This document shows, piece after piece, positions 14,719 to 18,407 of a stretch of 18,407 nt of DNA. The notes beneath the pieces are model-generated. The model was given only the letters and a program-made list of their open reading frames with translations. It did not search any database and was not told the DNA's origin. The position numbers and the translations under genes were made by a program. The stretch is from CAUZFZ01 sp963579025. GTDB taxonomy: Bacteria > Planctomycetota > Planctomycetia > Planctomycetales > Planctomycetaceae. Within the stretch, counting starts at the first letter, position 1; each line of letters starts with the position of its first letter. The stretch lies in the NCBI GenBank assembly GCA_963579025.1, contig CAUZFZ010000189.1:1-18407 (forward strand). Reading direction: 5' to 3'.

Positions 14719-15204
14719 CTACACATTGGCAGCCTGACGCTTCTCGGCGGCCGCCTGGACGGACCGGACAATCTTGTCGTAGCCCGTGCAGCGACACAGG
14801 TTTCCCGCCAGGTAGAAGCGGATGTCCTCTTCGGCAGGATTCGGGTTGCTTTCAAGCAACGCCTGTGACTGCATGATGAAACCCGGGGTACAGATGCCGC
14901 ATTGCAGGGCGGCGCCTTCGAGAAAGCACTGCTGCACTTCGTCCAGGTGCGTCCCGCACGCGACACCTTCAATCGTCTTGAGCTGGGCACCTTCGGTTTC
15001 AACAGCCAGCACAAGGCAACTGTCGACCGGGCGACCATCCATGATCACCGTGCAGGCTCCGCAATTGCCGTTGGAGCAACCTTCCTTCGTGCCCGTCAGG
15101 TCGAGCGTATCGCGCAGCACTTCCAGCAGTGTCTGCCGTGGCTGACACAGAAACTCATGAGTGTCGCCGTTGATTGTGGTTGTGACGATTCGCGTTTTTG
15201 CCAT
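14719..15204 (-). CDS. Molybdenum hydroxylase [2Fe-2S] small subunit (CoxS/HcrC/XDH-type)
   Basis: This 161-residue iron-sulfur subunit of a xanthine dehydrogenase/CO dehydrogenase-type molybdoenzyme passes electrons from the Mo centre to FAD. All eight cysteines are present: C43, C48, C51 and C63 for the plant-ferredoxin-like cluster (GCSNGNCGAC), and C102, C105, C137 and C139 for the helical domain cluster (CGICTPG and GNLCRCTGY). Length is typical. AGGGAG lies 6 bases before ATG 15204, favouring it over 15225. It follows the FAD subunit gene by 58 bases on the same strand. No Mo-cofactor large subunit lies next to either gene in this window. Confidence 0.92.
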   Translation of the reverse strand: MAKTRIVTTTINGDTHEFLCQPRQTLLEVLRDTLDLTGTKEGCSNGNCGACTVIMDGRPVDSCLVLAVETEGAQLKTIEGVACGTHLDEVQQCFLEGAALQCGICTPGFIMQSQALLESNPNPAEEDIRFYLAGNLCRCTGYDKIVRSVQAAAEKRQAANV

Positions 15205-15210
15205 GAAAGG

Positions 15211-15216
15211 CTCCCT
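15211..15216 (-). promoter_or_regulatory. Ribosome binding site deciding the [2Fe-2S] subunit start
   Basis: AGGGAG on the minus strand lies 6 bases before ATG 15204-15202, so the ATG at 15225 is not needed. Confidence 0.6.
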
Positions 15217-15262
15217 GGGTCGCACCGGATCGGGTGTTTCGGTTTCAACGGAGTCTGACGTC

Positions 15263-16159
15263 TCAGAATCCGGGCTTATGAATCAGTTCTTCACCGCGGG
15301 CTCGAGCGACGGCCGCCTTGACGACACGCTCGGTCAGCACGCCGACCAGGTGATCTCGATATTCAGCCGTGCCGCGCATGTCTGTAATTGGAGTCGCGAT
15401 TTCACGAGCTGCCGCTGCCGCCTGTGCGATCGATTCGTCATTAACCGGCTGCCCGGCGAGCGCCTCACCCGCCGCTTCGGCGAACAGCGGTGTCGGACCG
15501 ACCGCTCCCAGAGCGATTCTGGCCGAAACGAAGTTCTCTTTTGAATCATCAAGAGTGACCGCAACTCCGACGCCGACGACGGCAATGTCCATCTCGTTGC
15601 GGGGAATGAAGCGGCGGTAGTGCGACCCGCTGTTCGCTGGCCGGGCCGGAAACTTGATCTCGACGAGCAGTTCACCTGCCTTGAGCACGTTTTTGCCTGG
15701 ACCGGTGCAGAAGTACTCGGCGGGGACTTCCCGGGTTCCGTCCGGGCCGGCGATCACACAGGCACCCTCCAGCACGATGATCGATGGCGTCGAATCAGCC
15801 GCTGGTCCGGAATTGCAGATGTTACCGCCAAAACTCGCCCGACTCTGAATCTGAATACCGCCGATGATCTTGCCGCTGTCTGCCAGAGCAGCGTACTGCT
15901 GCGACGTCTCGGCACATTCAATGACACGACAGCATGGCACGGCCGATCCAAGCCGCAGACCATCGCCGTTCAGCTCCAGCACGTTGAGTTCACCGATCTT
16001 CTTGATGTCGACGATCAGGTCCGGCGTCAGCCGGCCCATGCGGACATGGTCAATCAGGTCGGTTCCACCCGCGAGTGGTCGGGCACTGCCATTGTTCTGA
16101 GCCAGCAGGTCAATCGCGTCTGCCAGCGAGGTGGGGGCTTCATACTCAAAGTCGCGCAT
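15263..16159 (-). CDS. Molybdenum hydroxylase FAD-binding medium subunit (CoxM/HcrB-type)
   Basis: This 298-residue flavoprotein subunit of the same Mo hydroxylase begins MRDFEYEAPTSLADAIDLLA, the usual opening of the family. The FAD pyrophosphate-binding motifs are RPLAGGTDL (about 27-35) and ASFGGNICNSGPAAD (108-122), and the C-terminal CO_deh_flav_C-like region contains the A-x-I-A-L-G-A-V-G-P-T-P pattern. The start at 16159 is preferred over 16201 because GAGGG lies about 10 bases upstream and the family N-terminus begins there. It is first in the minus-strand pair with the iron-sulfur subunit. Upstream is a divergent gene, so the catalytic large subunit is not encoded in the window; it must be elsewhere, or the operon has lost it. 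Confidence 0.9.
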   Translation of the reverse strand: MRDFEYEAPTSLADAIDLLAQNNGSARPLAGGTDLIDHVRMGRLTPDLIVDIKKIGELNVLELNGDGLRLGSAVPCCRVIECAETSQQYAALADSGKIIGGIQIQSRASFGGNICNSGPAADSTPSIIVLEGACVIAGPDGTREVPAEYFCTGPGKNVLKAGELLVEIKFPARPANSGSHYRRFIPRNEMDIAVVGVGVAVTLDDSKENFVSARIALGAVGPTPLFAEAAGEALAGQPVNDESIAQAAAAAREIATPITDMRGTAEYRDHLVGVLTERVVKAAVARARGEELIHKPGF

Positions 16160-16566
16160 GTCTGACTGTCCCTCTGAAGAGCTGCGCGGATTCAATTCCA
16201 TCCGCGTGGAAGCGGCCTAGAGTAGCGGCCACTTCGTGAGCGACAAGTCATGCGGCACGGCGTGTAAACCGTCTCACGTCTGGCCATCTCAACGCGGACC
16301 GACTCCAGCGCCTGAATGCTACCGCCACTTCGCGGCTCGGTGGCTTCGCCACGCCGGTTGCACAGCAACCGTCGCCGCCCGGGCAATGCAAACTCGCGGC
16401 AAATCAACCGGCGCCACCCCGCGCGATTTGCTGAAAGACCTTTAAATGCCGCGGCCGGCCAGTCTGCCTCGCTGTTTTTCGTGGACGCTTCCTGGCAGAC
16501 TGTTCCAGTCATGCACGTCCGGGCAGATGCCAGCAGTGGACTATCAAACCGAGATTCAGTGCCGAG
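16160..16566. other. Divergent intergenic region with tandem hairpins
   Basis: About 400 GC-rich bases lie between the FAD subunit and the hydrolase-STAND gene. Two perfect adjacent hairpins occur: GTGGC-TTC-GCCAC (16340-16352) and CGGTTGC-ACA-GCAACCG (16355-16371). Open frames here (minus 16192-16512, plus 16316-16570) are Arg/Ser-rich without recognisable domains or good ribosome binding sites. I call no gene; promoters for both neighbours are presumably here. Confidence 0.4.
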
Positions 16567-18407
16567 ATGAAATTCTTCGACCAGTCACAATTCAGTGTTC
16601 CGGATTCGGCTGCTTCGTTCGGTGATCAGGCGCTCGTTATTCACCGACGCGAGAATCGGGGCAACCGAAACCTCGTTGTGTTTGTGCATGGACTTGGCGG
16701 ACAGCGATACGGCACCTGGGGCTGCTTCCCCCAGTTCATTTTCGAAGAGTTTCCGCACGTCGATGTCGGGCTCTACGAATACCGGACGCTGTTTCGTCGG
16801 CTGATATTCTGGAAGTCGATCGAACTGGAAGACGAAGCCGAAATCTTCGCCAGCGAACTGCGTGACAATCACACGTACGACTCGATCCTGCTGATCGGGC
16901 ACAGCATGGGCGGACTGCTGTGCAAAGCGGTCGCCAAACATCTGATTGACTCGAATCAACTTCCGGTTCTGGAGCGAATCGCCGGTCTGATCCTGATGGC
17001 TGTTCCGCAGGCTGGTTCACAACTCGTGCTGCCCTTCATGGACAGGCTGTCGAGCGACTTCCGAGCGCTCAAGCCACACGGAAAATTCGTCACCAGGCTC
17101 AATCAGACATTTCTAGATCACGTGTCCGTGGGAGACACGCCGGAATCCGGCAAACTGCACATTCCCACGTGGGCCGTCAAAGCGGGGTCCGACCTGGCCG
17201 TGGATCGGCTGAGTGCCGGGCTCAACCTGCCAAGTTCGCGCATCAAACCGGTTCATGGTTCCCACACGTCGTTCGTCAAACCGCAGAGCAAGGATGAGCC
17301 TGGCTATGAATACGTGCGCGATCGAGTCACGGAATTGTTCCCGCATCCTGAGCCTGACCCGGCCTCTGCAACAGCGCCCGACTTTCCGGGTCCGATCGAA
17401 GTTCGAGACCGTGAGATCGCTCCCAGCCGGATTCTGCGGCACGCGCCGGACAAGCTGTTTGGTCGCGAGCCGTGGCTGGCCGAGCTGGATGACGCCTGGG
17501 CGAAACGCGGCTCGACGCATGTCTGCACGCTGGTCGCCTGGGGCGGAGTCGGCAAAACCTCGCTCGTCGCGCATTGGGTCCAGCAGCAGTTCGCCGCACG
17601 GGACTGGCCGGGGGTCGAGCGGTATTTCGACTGGTCCTTCTACAGCCAGGGCACGGGCGAGTCGCGGCAGACGAGTTCCGACCTGTTCATCAGCCGGGCG
17701 CTGACGTTCTTCGGCGACACAGACCCCACGCTGGGCGGTCCGTGGGAACGTGGTGAGCGGCTGGCTCGGCTGGTGCGGAAGCGCCGCACGCTGCTGGTGC
17801 TGGACGGCATCGAGCCGCTGCAGTACCCCGAGGGTGATCCATCCGGTCAGGGCGGCATGCTCAAGGATCAGGGTCTGGCCGCGCTGCTGCAGGGGCTGGC
17901 CGCCGACAACCCGGGTCTGTGCGTGGTCACCACGCGCGAGTCGCTGGCCAACCTGCACGTCTACAACCAGTCCACGTCTCCCGAACACAGGCTCGACGAG
18001 CTGCCGTGCGAGGCCGCGGTGGATCTGCTGCGTCACCTGCAGATCGACGGCAGCGACCAGGACCTGACCGACACCTGGCGCGAAGCCGGCGGCCACGCAC
18101 TGACGCTGCAGTTGCTCGGCCGGTACCTGGCGGACGCACACGGCGGAGACGTTCGTAAGCGAGACCTCGTGGACCTGCAGGAAGTCGACCGCGAAACCCC
18201 GGGCCGCTCGGCGTTCAAAGTCATGGCCGCGTACGAACGGTGGTTGAGCGGCCCAACCGTCCCTGTCCCTTCTCCCCCACAGGGCAACGCCGTTAAGGAT
18301 AATTCAGGTGACTTGTTTGAGTTGAAGGTACGCCTTTCGTTGTGCGGCGGTGGCCTTGAGCAGTATCGGTTGCGTGGCCGACGGTTTGTCTTTTTTGTTG
18401 GCTTTGT
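16567..18407 (+). CDS. Alpha/beta-hydrolase fused to STAND-type NTPase, partial and probably IS-interrupted
   Basis: An open frame runs from ATG 16567 to the window end (613 codons, no stop). Residues about 30-260 form an alpha/beta-hydrolase: VHGLGG (H41-G42, oxyanion side), nucleophile elbow GHSMGG with S113, and a probable catalytic H233 in GSHTSFVKP. After a linker (PDKLFGREPWLAEL, about 297-310) comes a STAND/NB-ARC-like ATPase: Walker A AWGGVGKTS (K330, T331), Walker B LLVLDGIE (D413), a sensor-like VVTTRES (453-459) and GHAL (509-512) at the place of the usual GLPL. STAND proteins are signal sensors that oligomerise and switch on an effector; here the hydrolase would be the effector, perhaps a lipase. 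A sensor (repeat) domain would be expected next, but codon use and sequence character change after about residue 562, where an IS seems to begin. The ribosome binding site is weak (CCGAG). A defence role is inference from architecture. Confidence 0.75.
   Translation, partial: MKFFDQSQFSVPDSAASFGDQALVIHRRENRGNRNLVVFVHGLGGQRYGTWGCFPQFIFEEFPHVDVGLYEYRTLFRRLIFWKSIELEDEAEIFASELRDNHTYDSILLIGHSMGGLLCKAVAKHLIDSNQLPVLERIAGLILMAVPQAGSQLVLPFMDRLSSDFRALKPHGKFVTRLNQTFLDHVSVGDTPESGKLHIPTWAVKAGSDLAVDRLSAGLNLPSSRIKPVHGSHTSFVKPQSKDEPGYEYVRDRVTELFPHPEPDPASATAPDFPGPIEVRDREIAPSRILRHAPDKLFGREPWLAELDDAWAKRGSTHVCTLVAWGGVGKTSLVAHWVQQQFAARDWPGVERYFDWSFYSQGTGESRQTSSDLFISRALTFFGDTDPTLGGPWERGERLARLVRKRRTLLVLDGIEPLQYPEGDPSGQGGMLKDQGLAALLQGLAADNPGLCVVTTRESLANLHVYNQSTSPEHRLDELPCEAAVDLLRHLQIDGSDQDLTDTWREAGGHALTLQLLGRYLADAHGGDVRKRDLVDLQEVDRETPGRSAFKVMAAYERWLSGPTVPVPSPPQGNAVKDNSGDLFELKVRLSLCGGGLEQYRLRGRRFVFFVGF
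18279..18407 (-). mobile_element. Probable insertion sequence end interrupting the STAND gene (partial)
   Basis: From about 18261-18290 the sequence changes in composition. In the plus frame leucine switches from CTG to TTG, while the minus strand gains a convincing coding end at 18304. The stretch CAGGGCAACGCCGTTAAGG near 18280-18298 could be the terminal inverted repeat. The other end lies beyond the window, so repeats and target duplication cannot be checked. Confidence 0.45.
18304..18407 (-). CDS. Putative transposase C-terminus, partial at window end
   Basis: The minus strand reads 33 codons from 18405 to a TGA at 18306-18304: KANKKDKPSATQPILLKATA, then AQRKAYLQLKQVT. Codon choice is regular (GC-ending in many positions), the Lys-rich composition is like transposase tails, and it opposes a plus-strand frame that has lost its earlier character. 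I cannot name the IS family from this fragment; an IS4-like DDE element is a guess. The short distance from the stop to the putative IS end (about 25 bases) fits a typical IS layout. Confidence 0.4.
   Translation of the reverse strand, partial: KANKKDKPSATQPILLKATAAQRKAYLQLKQVT

Noticed and set aside
16316..16570. 84-codon plus frame whose TGA overlaps the start of the hydrolase-STAND gene (ATGA)
   Set aside because: The overlap looks like translational coupling, but the product is Arg/Ser/Pro-rich, has no ribosome binding site, and crosses two hairpins; more likely chance.
17113..18141. Minus-strand open frame of 342 codons
   Set aside because: It is antisense to the STAND region, where the plus frame carries Walker A, Walker B and GHAL motifs; the minus product is Arg/Gln-rich without recognisable features.

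Overview
The window looks like a piece of a Planctomycetota chromosome. It is GC-rich and carries several hallmarks of that phylum: sugar-isomerase-like TIM barrels with Tat leaders (SRRGF, SRRDF), a secreted PQQ-type beta-propeller with internal EF-hand loops that begins its mature part with an EDWGQFRG-type sequence, a secreted SGNH hydrolase, and a secreted protein with a GH67/GH20-like N-terminal domain. The species cannot be fixed from the sequence alone.

Layout: (1) 1-98 is the 3' tip of an IS3-type transposase and a probable IS right end. (2) 340-1743 (+) is a class-III PLP aminotransferase. (3) 1829-5302 (-) holds the PQQ propeller gene followed by the GH67N-like gene, probably co-transcribed. 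(4) 5539-8706 (+) is a tight three-gene unit: SGNH hydrolase, MetE-core-like zinc methyltransferase, Tat-exported TIM barrel. (5) 8751-11152 (-) holds ilvB (acetolactate synthase large subunit) and a small conserved-looking protein whose C-terminus lies in a shifted frame. (6) 11483-12646 (+) is a cystathionine gamma-synthase-type enzyme, divergent from ilvB. (7) 12815-16159 (-) holds a second Tat TIM barrel, a RimI-like acetyltransferase, and the [2Fe-2S] and FAD subunits of a molybdenum hydroxylase without its large subunit. (8) 16567-18407 (+) is a large open frame running off the window. It fuses an alpha/beta-hydrolase to a STAND-type NTPase and seems to be interrupted near 18260-18290 by an insertion sequence whose transposase is read on the minus strand.

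Two further signals deserve attention. Paired, inverted GTAG-headed palindromes occur at 1735-1824 and 12668-12791. The four copies share the 10-base head CGTTCGTAGT and a TT loop, while their stems differ by compensated changes, which is the signature of a REP/REPIN-like family. A second GTAG-headed family with a GCAA loop forms an inverted pair at 13872-13944, again with compensated stem changes. The hydrolase-STAND fusion has the architecture of a bacterial NLR-like, possibly anti-phage, protein and is the best candidate here for an undescribed system.

Most of the rest is metabolic or secreted carbohydrate-related gene content. Where a ribosome binding site clearly favoured an internal start over the longest frame, the internal start was chosen and the reason is stated. 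No tRNA, rRNA, CRISPR array or recognisable riboswitch was seen.
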